A DNA stretch of 64,000 nt from Colius striatus (GCF_028858725.1 NC_084772.1:12717048-12781047), one strand, 5' to 3'. Shown: positions 40,801-53,724, counted from the stretch's first letter. Numbers and translations: made by a program. The notes: a model not told the origin generated them from the letters alone.

Positions 40801-43800
40801 ACAACCCTTTCCCTGACTCTTCCCCTCCCTGGTATCTTGGGATTCAGTTGATGCCTCTCCTATCAATTCTGCAGGGATGAGAAATTACCACCTACTTAAC
40901 AACAACAAAAATACAACACAAAAACCCCCCCACAAAACAGAATCAAAATCCATATCAATAGCAAGACAACCGGAAAGAAATATTATTGTGAGGAGCTGGT
41001 GGTTGGGTTGGGGGTTTTTTGTTGTTTGTTTTTTTGTTGAGTGGGGTTTTTTTAACTCCACCTAGCAAATATTGCCTAGCAACAATGGGAGAACCCTCCT
41101 ACTGAAATGAATCATGCAGGTATTGGCTGTTTATTCCCACGAAGGGCTGTGTTTCCACCCTGTCAAATGACATCAAGGCCATGTTGCCAGAGGCATTGGG
41201 AGTTTTGACCTCTAAAAGGCAATTTTCTCACTGTCTGCTCAGAAATGTAACATTTTTCATATTGAAGGCCTTTATATCATATCTTGTAGGTTTCAGATCT
41301 ATAAATAACATACTAAAAATCTCCAACACAAAAAAGCCACAGCTATTATCTTCTGCTATTAACACTGTAAACATTAAATATCACAAAGTTAGCATTCTAT
41401 TAGCATAAATATCAAGCGCCACAGAAAACTTACTTTAAAATATTCCATTATCAAGTTCATTGTGGATGAACAACAGCCAGAATTTGGGTCATAGAAGTTC
41501 TGAATTTGGGAAAATATCCACCAGACAGTAATGCAAGATTGGCTTTGGACTTCCTTGGTGAAGTTATTCCTCCCTTGATTTCTTAACAGGGTTATTACAG
41601 GAAAGAGTTAGATTCACAACAGCATCTGAACAGAATTGCTAAGAACTATTATTTTCAAGGAATGTAGCAATTGTGCCACCATTCTCACCAAAAAATGAGC
41701 ATCTATGGTATGTCCCAATCCTCCCCAACTAATACTTATTAAAAGCTTCCCATGTTTTAATTGAAGCAGTTCTGCTTTGAGTAGAGCTGACAGTGAGCTT
41801 TGGTCCTAAAATTATTGCTTCCTCAGTTGCTCTCCAAAGGATTAAATACTCATATATGCAGCTTGTGATGACATAATCTATCCAATAACTGTAGTTACCT
41901 TCAGATCTGTACCTGCTCCTCAACCAATACTATGTCTTTCAAGTAAAGAAATGTGAGAAGTAGGAATCCTAGAACTATACAATTGCTGTTCTGCTAACTG
42001 CACCATTAAACACCATCAGGGGTTATTTTCATGGCTTGCTTTTGCCCATGTTAAAGGGGTTATCAAACCTGTAAGAGGAACAGCACCTGCAAGCCAAGCA
42101 GACAAAAGCAGTTGTCCCTGAAAACATCAACTGCATACAGAGACCAAGTATCTACATATCAAGACTTGTACTTCTGGTGCTTTCCTCTGACTGGCTATTT
42201 TTTAAGTTATGTGATGGCCAAGACATTCAAGTCCCAAGACTACAAATCCACTTCCACAATCAGAGACAATCTTCATAAGAAGCATTTATGAAATGAGATA
42301 AAACCACTCTTGATGGGGTTTTTTTAAACAATCACTGTTCTCAAAATAATAGAAAGTAATCTTGCATTATTAAGTACCCTTTTTCCTCGAAAATGCTCAA
42401 GAAAGATCATGCTTTGCTTACAAACATGAACTGCAGATTGGCAGGCTCAGATATCTGTACTTTGGAATAGATATTTTTGGCTATGTTCTTCAAAAAAGAG
42501 AATTTATTTAATTTTTTGTATTTATAAAAGCACAAAAGCTCAAGATCAAGCACTGTTTAGAACATTTGTTGATAAGAGTAAAATATTAAAGTGGGTTTTA
42601 TCCTATTTAAGGAATTTGTTTCAGTATTTTCTTCTCACTTGTAATTTCCTATACTGTATTTTCCTTTCTAGGAATGCAGGATTTCTCCTTCTCAAACTGA
42701 ATTTTATTTACTACTCTGTTAATTTGTATTGGCCACAAAGACACAATCACATAATTTCAGGATTCAAGTGCTTGAATTAAACATCTATTTCTGGGAAGCC
42801 AAGTGTCAGCAGTATTGGCACAGTATTTCTTGGAAAAAAAAATGTAGGGGAAAAAACCTCAATGGTGAGAAAAGCTTGCCATGCTTTGCAATGCAGTGTG
42901 AAACTCTAGAGCTTTTAGATATCTAGATGGCTAGATTTATTCAGTCACTATACATACTGAATAAAACTCTTGTATTATTTCCTCTCAATTTAGCTTATTG
43001 GGAGACACACTCCCCCTTATTACAAGTCTCAAAAGGAATTAAATCTAAAATAAAGATATACACATAGCTGTACATAAAAAACATGCCCTTTAAGTTGTTA
43101 TTTGTTTAAATCACCCTAATGCAAACAAATCAGGCACATCCTCACTACAAATATGTATTTAAGTGCCCTGTTGATATAGAAATTTTCTATATAAATACAT
43201 TTTTACATGTTTTTATACACATATACATACAGCTAACAAAAACATATATGAGACTCTTCCATATGTACTTGAAATTAGGCCCCTAAAAAACCACAACCTT
43301 ACCATAAAATTGAATCACTGGCTAATTCATATTATCTTATCACTTCTTCTCAGGCCTCCTGACAAAAACATTTTCCCAGCATAGAGGCACATCCAAAACC
43401 TTAAGCCCGCTACAAACTTTGGTCCTGGAAGCAAGCGCAGTTACAAAAGCAGCATGACCCACTCCCTGAGTGGAAGACCTACACCTGAGACCATCACTGT
43501 TACTCTTCCCATAGATCTAGGGATGGCTACAAGCAGCCATCAGTCCTACCCTCTCCACTACACCTAATGCAGCTGACATAAGGAGCAGAGCAAGCATTTA
43601 GTACTCAATGAGGAACAATTGAAGTGAGCAAAGAACGAACTCTACAGGAGGTTACTCAAATTACTGCTGTAACTGCAAAAATATGGTATATTTCTTCTGC
43701 AGTACAGCCACACCACAGAGTTTAGTTAAGTGCAACATAGGACCTAGGCAGATTTATAAGCAATTTTTAATTAACCAAACCCAAAAATATACCTTTGTTG

Positions 43801-43940
43801 CTACAATACTCATGAGAGCCCCATAACACAGATTAGGCTACCACACAGGCATTAATTAGAAACAACAAGACTTCCTACCTCTCAGAGGACCGCTCTCTCC
43901 AAGCAGCTCTCTAGAAACCTGGTGCCACTCACATTTGCAG
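19871..43940. other. CHST8-KCTD15 intergenic DNA, AT-rich
   Basis: About 24 kb without a supportable gene. Open frames are short. The longest (minus strand, 38294-38875, 193 codons) has no recognisable motif and irregular composition. A modestly GC-richer patch with some CpG lies at about 35470-35660. A G-rich two-tetrad motif GGTGGTTGGGTTGGGGG lies at 40998-41014. A 19-bp AT-rich palindrome with 9-bp arms around one base lies at 43174-43192. No RNA gene, CR1 copy or LTR was recognised, although old decayed repeats would be hard to see by eye. Confidence 0.6.
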
Positions 43941-44700
43941 GTTGATGGGAGTTACAGTTAACACCAATGCCCCAGCCTGCAGCCTCTCCATCTCCTCACA
44001 CAAAGGCTTTCTACCTCAAACTGAGCAACACACCCAACACACCAAAAGCACACCTGCCTCCACTTACCCACCTGATCCCACTCTGTTAGACAGCCCTTGG
44101 GGCCCCTGCCAGGCCCTGAGCACCACAGGTGCCTGTCCCACTGAGCCCTCCATGGTGCTAGACCCCCACTCCAGAGGGTCCTTCGCAGTGGCAAGTCGGG
44201 GCTGCTGCACAGTATCAGACTCCCCTGCCCCCCACAGGGCCAAGACCTTGGCCACAGAGGGACCCTCTCAAAGCGCGGGGCCTCAGGCTCCCAGGGCACC
44301 ATTTGCCTGCCAGCCCCCCACAGCCCCCCAGGAGCAGCCGCCAGTTTCCATAGCAATGGAGCGTGGCTGGAAGGCTGAGTGGAGGGCTGAGGCAGGAGCA
44401 TGGCGCTGTGGCAGGATGTGGGAGGCCATGGGTGTCTTTCCCTGGCCCCCAAGCACGGCCTCACCCACTGCACAAAGCCCTGCTTTGTCCAGTGCCACGG
44501 GCTCTCCCACGCACCCACGTACCCAGGAGGCGAAGGGATCTGCAGTCGCCCTGAGAGCAGCCCACCTGCACAGGCCAGCTGGTGTGGGGGCACCTGGCCA
44601 TCTGCCTGCCTCCCACCTGTCCTGCACAAAATCCCGACTTCTGCCATACAAACAGGGAGCCACAGCTTTTGTCACGCATTACTCGTGCTCTCAGCACTGG
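43941..44700. other. Isolated GC-rich, CpG-poor block
   Basis: Base composition changes abruptly from AT-rich flanks to C/G-rich text for about 0.75 kb, then drops into a TTAATTAA-rich tract after 44750. CpG dinucleotides are present but much rarer than in the KCTD15 islands. Long open frames exist on both strands at once (261 codons at 43942 on +, 229 codons ending at 43958 on -). This is what GC-rich, stop-poor DNA gives by chance. The translations are Pro/Ala/Ser-rich or Trp/Gly-rich with no domain I recognise. It may be an old promoter or enhancer, a non-coding exon or a decayed repeat. Confidence 0.4.
44344..44357 (+). promoter_or_regulatory. Candidate RFX X-box
   Basis: GTTTCCATAGCAAT fits the RFX consensus RYYNYY-N(1-3)-RRNRAC except for the last base (T instead of C). 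It sits in the middle of the GC-rich block, where a promoter-proximal element could be expected. Motif evidence only. Confidence 0.3.
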
Positions 44701-47700
44701 AAAGCAAGGGGGGAAAAAAGGAAATAAAGAAAGAAATAGATATCTATATATTCATTTACAATTATTTTTCATATCACTTCAAAATTTAAATTAATTAAGA
44801 TTAATTAAAAATTAATTTTTTTAAGAAAAAGCTCCGAAAGTAATTTCTCCTTCACTTACATCTTTAATGTAGAAGTAACTCCAGTGGGGCTGATATTTTT
44901 AGTTTCATGTAGCATAACAAGAGAGACAGGGACTTGCTATTCTACCATGGCAGTGGCTGAATGGTAAAACAATGTGGACAGGGGTCTTCATTTAGTGAAA
45001 GAAGGGCAAAATATGTGTAGTGAGCCAAGGAAGAATGAGGGAGGAACACTGTGGCCTAGATGTCCTCTAAGTGTGGCCTCCAGTCCTGTTCCTTCTCCCA
45101 TGCCAGACCAGTTTCCTACAGGAAGCACCAAATGGTGAGAGAAAAGGGTGGAGGAGACTAACACCCTTGCTGCCCCATCACTGACCCTGAGGAAGCCACT
45201 GCTGCAGTCACCCATCCTGCTCTCCCATTCCCCAGATGCTTGAAAGAAGAACCTTTAATTCTTTTGAAAGAACTGCCCTTTTCACAGTCAAAACTTGTAG
45301 TCCCCTGCCGTTCTAGGAATATGAATGTAGATGCCTGTAAAAAGCAAGTAAATATCTGGCCCACAGGGGGGGAAAGTCTGCATTTTAATTTGAAGCCTGC
45401 ATCTGAAGAGTAAAACTCCAAAAAGCAGCAAATGAAGAAGTAAAATTGAATCCTTGCACAGACCCAAGTGTAATTCTTACTGACATCTCTAATCATCTCA
45501 CCAGAGCTGATGACATGACTCTGGTAAACAATCATGCGGTGAGCATTGGCACAAAGGTGAGAAACAGATTCCCAGTGTTTTGGAACACATAAAGCATTCT
45601 GATCCAAAAATTCCCAGTATATTCTGAGATAAAATGCAAGAATTGAACAGAAAAGCAGCAAAAGGAAGGGACTGGAGGATCATGGTGATATAGATGACTT
45701 TACATGGCTTTGGACAGCTTTAAGGTCTTGTTGACTGAAGATAATTTCTATTTTTTCAGTTAATTTATGATTTTACTGTTGAAAAGCCAGTACCTCAGGG
45801 AAGAGGCAGTTACTAGCCAGCAGGTCCCTCAGTTATATCGTATCTCAAGAATATCTTGTGAGGAACAGGAAATGGTCTAGAAAACTAACTCCAAGATGAG
45901 GTTCTACAAGGAAAGCCACTTCTGAGCAAACAGATGAGCAGCCAAGACTGATCTCCCATGTTACAGATAGCGCAGTGTATTCAGAAACAAGGGATTAATG
46001 TGAACCTATTTGATGCTATGACTTTTTAAACACTTTTATTTACCAAAGAATATAATGTCTTAAAATTTACCTGCATTTTTTTCCAAAAGGATGTCTTGAC
46101 CACAGAAAGCTTAACTGAGTAATGATCGCAAAGATATTAAACATGCACAATGGTCCTTTGCATAAAGCAGAATGAGTACAGTATTCTAAAAATGGACAAA
46201 AATATAACTGCGTAATTGCTGCTACAAACAATTTTAAGAAGGGCACTAAGTCAAATAGCATCAAATTGTATTTATTTCAAATTGCATTGAATTAATCTGT
46301 TCACAGATTCCTTCTACAACTTCTACATCTCAGAGGCTAATTGCAAAGTAAAAGCTGGGTATAAAAATACATAATGACCTGACAAACTGAAGACTGACTA
46401 CAAGGTGGCAAAACCTGTGGCATTGTAATAAGACACCAGAACTAAAGGTTAAACAAGAGTTTAACAAAGATTTCAGTTATTCTCTCCTTGGTGCACTGTT
46501 CACTATGTGCTTGATGATGAGAAATATGCTTCTTGTTTAAGGAACTTATTCCAACAAGAAAAAAGTAATCCCATTCCTCTCTTTCTGAGACGAGATCCAG
46601 GACAGAAATGAGCAATAATCCAATGCTTAAGAAGTTAAGAGCACAAATCCATGAAAAATGATGCTGCAGCACATGCATCCTCAAAAATACAGGTTAGAGC
46701 AGGTAAGTATAATTTCTACTACTTGGCATTGCTGTTGTGAGACTTTTAGTGACGCCTGTTTTATTAACTTTACATGTTTGCTTGACATCTGATGTGATAC
46801 TATGGATATGAAAAATTTTACAGAGTCAGGATTCTGAATTTTTACTCTCAAAGAATGTTCGTCTCTGCTTTTTCAACCAAACACACTGTTTAAATAAAGA
46901 AGTATATCCCCCTGTGTCTGCCTGAAAGGATGCCAAGCAGGGGAAATTAAAAGCTCCAAATATCTGCATATCTGAAATCAGTGAAGCAAAGGAGAAGAGA
47001 CCATCGGGGACACTGCGAAGGTCCCTGTTTCTCAGGCCCAGTGTAAATTAGAGCCCAGCTGGCAGCAGTACTCAGGAGACCATACGCTAACCGAGGATGG
47101 CTGGAGCACAGCATGTTTCAACCATATGTCTGACATACTGCCTCCTTTCCAAGGGTCTCTGGCATAGCAGGATTTGGATGGGCTTTTGCTCAGCTGTCCA
47201 GATTCAGAGCTCTCCTCTTCTTTGTGCTAAAACAATGGCACTGAGACTGCAGCTCAGCTCTCCTCCGGCAGGCCAGGAAGAGCAGCACTGTTGTGCATCA
47301 CCCATTTGGTAGGAGTACATTCCTACCACAGCATGTGGTGGAAATGCTCCAGCTGAGCCCTCATGCATCACAGGTGGCCAGAGATAACCATCAGGGAGTT
47401 AAGATGCAGAAATCCCAGACCACAACACTGTTACTGTTTCATTTTCATAGCAGTGGAGAGTTCTGATCTCTGATTTGTCTCAGTCTGCAAGTTAGTTGCA
47501 GTCCCACTCCAATTCACTATTCAGACTACTCAGTCTCCTTCTGGAATCACAGAGGGCCTCTATATCTGGAAGAATTTGCTCCGTTTTCTTTTTCATCCAT
47601 TTTCATGTCACTGTCATGATGCTTGATTGAGCTGCTGCTCTCTCAGGTTGGGTCCCAACCATTCATGATCCAGACCCCTCAGTCTGCTATTTGCCAAAGA

Positions 47701-50700
47701 AAAAGCACACTGGAAATGCTGCTACAGAAATAAGAAGCAATTCAACTACAATTCTAGAGATATTGGTGCCTGAAGATCCTAAAATCAGTAAATTATTTGG
47801 TACAAAAGGGCCTTTATGTCTCTTTTCTTCATTCTCTGTATTCTGTTAAGTGATATTTTTGCAGTTTAACATATTCCAGACCTTTGCTGGCAGCAGCAAT
47901 GCATATAACCTCCCTTAGAAGTGTATTCAGTTGGGAACTGCCTGGCTACACAGGATTTTATACATCATTCAGCAAAGTCAGCGATCCATATGCAAAAATC
48001 AAGCTCTCAGGGACATCATGTGGATTTGTGACATTCTCATATTTTGTGACTCTAATAAACCAATGAAGGGATTACACTCAGACATAAACCTGGTTTTTTC
48101 CTCTCCATGCCATATACAATATGGATAAGCTTTATTTAATAAGCAGCTAAAAAACTAATGCCATGCACGTTACTTAAGTTAAAAATACTCCTCAATATTC
48201 TAACTGCTTAAGAGGAGGAGTGAAAGCCTACAATAAAATGGCAAAGTATAAAACCGAGAAACACCATGCTGAATGCTAACATGGGACATCTTGATTAAGA
48301 AAATTTCAGTTTGGAAACTATTTTTGGCTTATAACAGCTGGAAGCAGAAGAGACAGGCAAATCTTTCCTATACTATATTTCCTGATGAGCTATTTCATCC
48401 TGGCATTCCAGTGTGGATTATTTCTTTGTATCACGCTGTTGTCATGAGTTAGGCACTGGATAATGGATAGTTTTAAAAACAGTCCATCTGTATTTAGTCA
48501 ATAAAGTGATGGTTTGTAAACTCACTCAGCAGCAAGCTGTTTCTTGAAAAGAACAGAAAAGCATTCAAGGGAAAAGAGTGACAAGACTTGGTGATTTCTT
48601 AATGATTAGATTTTGTTCTTTACATGGTCATGCTTATCGCTCCCAGGAAACCCCTTATCTGCCTACAAATGACAAACAATTATTTGACTTAATTAGCAAA
48701 CCCTAGGTCAAGTTCTTGTTCCAGAATGATTGGCACTGCTACTGGAACTGGCTTCAAAACTTGCTTCAACTGGGAAATGCCTTTAATTCTTCCTTTCATT
48801 ATTCCTTATACGTCAACTGACTGGCAACTGTTAGGATTTCAAGGTGCTTAATATTTTCAGGTTTCTCACAAGAACAAACCTTTCCAGCGGCTCAACGCAT
48901 ATGTAACATCAGCCTTCCACACCTTCTGCTTCTACCTCCTTTTCAGTGACAGAAGTGATGGTGCTAGTCACAGCATCCACAGCTGCCGACTCCCTGCGTT
49001 CAGATGTGTTTCTCACTGGTGCCTCTATGGTCTAGAAGACAGGGCTAAATGCAGTCATATCCATGAAACCTCACTGTGGGCTTTGCTGCCTGAAGGTGCA
49101 CCTTTCCCATTACACACCGCAGTCCAACAACTACTTTTGAAGCACCAATTTGTTACTCAAATCTTGTCTCCCTAAATAAAAGCCCATCTAGATCACAATG
49201 GTGTCTTAACTGTGACTAGGAAGACTATTTATCTACATATGGACATAAATTCCTTTGTTCTAAAGGAATAAATCCCTAATTCTCATTTCTCTGCTTTAAA
49301 CATTTCATTAAATGATCCATTTTTCCTCTTATTTACTGCTTTACCTTAAAATGCCCAGTAGAGCATGGTGTGTTTTAGAGAGGAGGGTCAAACAGCCTGT
49401 GGATTTCTTCCTGCACTTTTTGTAGTCAGGGGGAATATTGATATCACTGCCGGGAAGGCAGGATCAAGCCTCAGGTTAAGATATGTAACATAAGAAGTTC
49501 TGAAGTCAGGCTCAAACCTCAAGATAAGACACGATATAAGGAAAAGATGAGGATGAGGCCTGCTAGCATAGATTCGTACAGGGCTTTCAGAACAGTACCG
49601 ACTGGGAGTTGTCCGTACTCTCACTCACATAGCATGGTGTAGAAGAGGTCGGTTATTGTTCAATACATGATACTTTATTTCACACAGTCAATGAATTTTG
49701 AATCTGATTATTTCAAAATCTGCTTGGAACATCTTTTTCATAGGAAATGTATATTTCTTCAAATCTGCATCTTTTCACAATCTAGTAATTTTCTGTCCTG
49801 TAAAATATAAGCAATTTGCTATCTTGTAAAACATTTTTTTCAAAAAGAGATAAATGAGCTCTTTATGGGCTTCTCTTTCACACTGTCTTAAGTGTGTCAA
49901 TAATTTTTTTTGCCTGTTTATTGGGAAAAGAAATGGAAGCAAACTATGGAATAATTAGATTTTAAAAGGTTCTGTCCAATTCCATTTTTAAGCATCTCCA
50001 CAGAATACTAATAACTGCCAAGAAGAAAAACAAATCTAAAGTATTTAATTTTGAAGTATTTAGTATCTTCACACCGGGCATTTGTCCAAAAACTTTTAAA
50101 ACACCTATGATAACTTAATGCTTTTAATCACAATATCCTAAAACCAAGCTCTGGAATCTTCTGTTAGAGATTTTGTATTGCTTTATAGGGAGGATAATAG
50201 AATTGTTGAGAAAATAAGTTATATTCAGTTCTAACAGTATTTCTTCTTTTTTGTTCACTGCATACTATTTAATATTGTCCTTTGTAGACTTCTTAATAGT
50301 TGTGCTTTAAGTGAAACTCTGAAAAACAACATTAGGATTCAAAATAGAGGGGAAGATTTTATTTTCAGGGTCACAAGAAGCATAGTGAGATTTCTCTCTT
50401 AAACAATGACACTTAGTATCTCTGTAGTTCTATGAATACTTTTGAAGTGTCATATTAAAACCAATCTCTTGGCCTTCAGGCAAAGAGAAGCAATTAGTCT
50501 TGGAGTTGTGAATAAATAAAAATCCATTTATATACCCGTCCTTGACACGTACCTTGCAAATCTTAGAAACTTCATCTAGTGGGAAAAGAAATGTTAAATC
50601 ATGAACACCAATACTAATCACATTGCAATGTTGTTTCCTAAAACTGTTTAGTTTATATCAATCTTTTAAGCATTAATTCATATGTATATATTCATACATA

Positions 50701-51889
50701 TTGAAACACAACAACAGAAAGGCATTGACACACTTGAGTGAGAAGAAAGGAACGAGTGAGTGCCTATAGAGCTGTAACGGGTAACTTTATTACCCTCAAC
50801 ACTGATACAGGCAAGAAAAAACTCAAAGCTCTGAAGTACATTGTCCTTTTCTTAGATACCTAAAAAACAATCCCACACACGTTACATACCATGCGAGTGC
50901 TATTTTCTTTTTCATCCCAAGTGCTACTGTGTCTTTGCTTTGATCTACAAACAAACAAACAAAATAGATCTTTATTAGCCGTGCCTCCCATTTCCGTGCA
51001 GCACAATGAAATGATACCTGTCACAGATGGGTTGGGATGAGTGAGAAAAACTAATCGACTTTCTGTTCAGTGCAATACTGTTAGATCTTCTCTTTCCTCC
51101 TTTTCTCAGCGCAAAAGCATCCTATTTTTATGATGTTCCGATGGCCGTTCAAGATTCTCGTACTTATTTTTCATTGAGCAGTTTCACTGAGCAGTAATTC
51201 ACAGAGGAAGTAAAAATTATGACACCAAGTCATCCCAAATAGTCGCCTGCACCCTACAGAGAGGCTTAGTGAAACTCGGGCTGCGTGACAGGTCATCGAG
51301 TCTCAGTGAAGCTCATTCTCCCCATATCCACTTGTTGACCAGAGTGCTGGTTGCAGACTACTTAGGCTACAGCCTTGACCCAGGATCAGGTGAAGCAGCC
51401 ATCTGGAGACACATGTGTTCGAAGGTTATGCTAGAACAGAATCCAGCTCTTTGTGACGCGCTCTCACAGGCAGAGAGTCCCAGCACGGAGGTCAGAGGTG
51501 GGGCTGTGACCCCGACCAAGGATCACACCTGGGCTGATGGGATGGTCAAGGAAAACAAATTTTAGTCTGTTCTGGATGCAAATCTCTCTGCTGACCTAGT
51601 TCTCATTCTCCTTTTCATTTCAGAAGCTCAGCTAAAAATCCATAAATTAAGGAAATTAACTGATGGAGCCTCCGGCATCTTTGTAAGCTATTTAAATCTT
51701 TAAATTTACAACATCTTCTGCATATATCAAGTAATTGAACTAACTGCAGGGATGTAACTTTAATGAGAAAATTTCCCTCTTCTCCTGTAGTTTGTACTCT
51801 TAAAAAAAAAAAAAAAACTACCCTTAGGAGGAAAGTTTCTGTTTATTCCTGCCACGGAAGCGAACTTTAAAAAAACCCCTCACTTATAG
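44701..51889. other. Intergenic DNA upstream of KCTD15
   Basis: AT-rich sequence with no convincing gene. The 167-codon minus frame at 45158-45661 and the 98-codon plus frame at 51269-51565 lack known motifs, and no splice pattern links them to anything. A perfect 15-bp palindrome (7-bp arms around one base) is at 47646-47660. A degenerate tandem repeat is at 49459-49556. A DR1-like nuclear receptor half-site pair, AGGTCA-G-AGGTGG, is at 51489-51501. An A16 run lies at 51802-51817, just before the CpG islands. Confidence 0.6.
49459..49556. repeat. Degenerate tandem duplication, about 49-bp unit
   Basis: A copy starting CAGGATCAAGCCTCAGG near 49459 is followed about 49 bases later by CAGGCTCAAACCTCAAG. 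About three quarters of the bases match over some 35 positions, including the TAAGA core and a later ATAAG. The surrounding text (49380-49630) differs in feel from its neighbours and could be part of an old LTR, but I cannot assign a family. Confidence 0.45.
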
Positions 51890-53718
51890 GGGGTCCTGCC
51901 TGCCTTCCGCTCGTGCTTCCGCCCGAGGCCCCCCGTGCCCCGCGGGCGCGGAGCGCGGCCCCGTCCCGCGGGCCGGCGGCCTGACCTTTCCATCAGGCGC
52001 GCAGCGTTGCATAACTGCCCTGCGCGGCCGCGCGCGGCGGCTAGTAGGCGCTGCAGCCCCACGAGCCGCCGCGGCTCGCGGGCGGCCGGGGCGCGCGGCA
52101 CTCCTCCGCGGGCGCGGAAGGCGGCGGGTCCTCGCCACCCCACCCCGCCCCGCCCGCGGGGCGCAGACGGCGCGGCCAGTCGCCGGAGAGGCGCCGCGGG
52201 ATCGCCCGCCGGCTGCGGCGCGGAGCGGATCCGCACCCTCCGCCAAACTTGCGCGGGGAGCAGCGCGGAGCGGGGTGCTGGGGGCGCATCCCCCGCCGGA
52301 GTTTGCAAAAACGCACAGGCGTCGGCAGCCCCGCATCTTTGGCTCAAAGTTGGGGGAGGGCTTTGCCTTTTTTTGCCCTCCTTTTTAATGGGTGTAGTGT
52401 TTTTTTTTCTTTGGGGGGGGGTTCCCTGCTGGACACCCCCGGGCGCGCGGCCCGGGCGCGCTGCGCGCCCGCGGAGCTCCGCGCCATCGCGCCGCGTTCT
52501 CTAATTGAAATGGCGCTTTTGGCCGGGGGCGGGCTGCCAGGGCGCTCCGCAATAGCACAATGCATGTCGATAGACGTCATTTGGTTTTAATGGCCTACAG
52601 GAAATTTGGCGTTTACAATGCGAGACATTAGCAAAGGGTGAAAGGGAGGGGGAGGCAGGATGGATGGATGGATGGGAATAATTGCAGCCCCCTCCCTGCC
52701 CGCCTCCGAGACCCCCCGTCCGCAGCCCGGCGGCGCAGGGTGCCGCGGGGGAAGGGGGCGGCCAGGGGACAAGCAGCTCTATATTTTATTTATTTATTAT
52801 TGAACTTGATCTAGTTTATCAACAAGTGCAGAGTGGGTGCTACCCTAATTGTAGCAGAGGAGTCAAGAGATGTGAGAAACGTGCCCTGTGTTACTTATTT
52901 GGGAGCTGAAAATTTATGCCTAGTTGAAAATGCCTGGGGAAATATTACATCAGACCAAATGACAATGATTAAAATCAGCTTTTTCCCCCCCTTCCCCACC
53001 CCCCCCTCCTTTTTCCTCCTTTTCAGTAAGTCTGTTGAAGGACGTGACAGTGGCCTGATCCTCCCCAACACCGAACCGTTATCCCCCGGCAGGGCCGAGC
53101 TGCGGGGGGCTCCGCGGGGCAGCGCGGGGGCTCCCGCCCCGACCGCGCCGCGCGGCGGGCCTCTGCGGGCGGCGGCGCCGGGGGCGCGGGCTGGGGCACC
53201 GGTCGCCTTCCCAGCCTTATTTCATTTTCAGGGGTTGTATTTTATTTTTTTCGGGGGGGGGGGGGAGGAATAAATCTGGAGACCTTCACCAAAAGGAGGG
53301 AAAAATACCCAATTTTCATCGCAAAATTAGCTAGGGCGAGAGCAAAGGGCTGAGCTAATTGTAGCCTAATCCTCTGCCCTGCAGGCGTTTGCAAAGCCCT
53401 GAGCAAGAATTCGCTTTTTTTCCTCCTCTTCTCTCTTCCCTCTGTTATTTAGAGACGGGATTATTGCCTTTCTTCTCATAACAGCCTCGGCAGTTTCATT
53501 TAAAGGCTTTTTACCCCCCCCCACACACACACACAAAATAAATAGAAAAAGAAACAGCAAAAACAGGGGGAGAGGAGAGAAGCTTTAAAAATAATAATAA
53601 TCACAGCAGGATCTGCGGAGCAAAGATAGTAATAAAAGCAAAAAGCTGAGCCCATCCACACACAAACCCCACAGAGCCCAAAGCCGAGGGGGGCTCGCAG
53701 ATCTCTTCTGTGCTCAAG
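51890..53718 (+). promoter_or_regulatory. KCTD15: KCTD15 CpG-island promoter region
   Basis: Dense CpG begins abruptly at about 51.9 kb and recurs in blocks (about 51890-52560, 52690-52760, 53050-53210), separated by AT-rich, complex sequence. Visible elements include a CRE-like AGACGTCA, a TATATTTTA at 52780, a (GGAT)4 run at 52658-52674, a G-quadruplex-type run series around 52737-52767, and two copies of CTAATTGTAGC. The first is at 52845-52855 and the second at 53355-53365. This mix of several CpG islands and homeodomain-type sites is usual for developmental regulators. KCTD15 is the nearest downstream gene in the right orientation. The transcription start cannot be fixed from sequence, and some blocks could drive an antisense RNA. 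Confidence 0.7.
52572..52579. promoter_or_regulatory. CRE/ATF-like site
   Basis: AGACGTCA differs from the CRE palindrome TGACGTCA at one base. It lies between two CpG-dense blocks of the KCTD15 promoter region, in an otherwise CpG-poor stretch, which gives it slightly more weight than a random match. Confidence 0.35.
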
Positions 53719-53724
53719 GTAAGG
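53716..53724 (+). other. KCTD15: Candidate splice donor of a KCTD15 5' non-coding exon
   Basis: AAG|GTAAGG is a near-consensus donor, with the exon ending at 53718. It is followed at once by a CpG-dense, repeat-rich sequence that looks intronic. The exon start is not defined. The first coding exon, 5.8 kb downstream, has a good acceptor, so splicing from here to 59523 is a reasonable model. Confidence 0.4.

Noticed and set aside
43942..44727. 261-codon plus frame and the opposing 229-codon minus frame as genes
   Set aside because: Both are stop-free because the DNA is GC-rich. The products are low-complexity and domain-free, and neither has splice or promoter context.
45158..45661. 167-codon minus frame
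   Set aside because: No recognisable domain, no start context of note and no neighbouring exon signals.
51269..51565. 98-codon plus frame just upstream of the CpG island
   Set aside because: Somewhat GC-rich, but no homology recognised and no polyadenylation or promoter signals clearly tied to it.
51935..52504. Long open frames on both strands of the first CpG island
   Set aside because: Arg/Ala/Gly/Pro-rich translations in several frames at once are the normal shadow of a CpG island.
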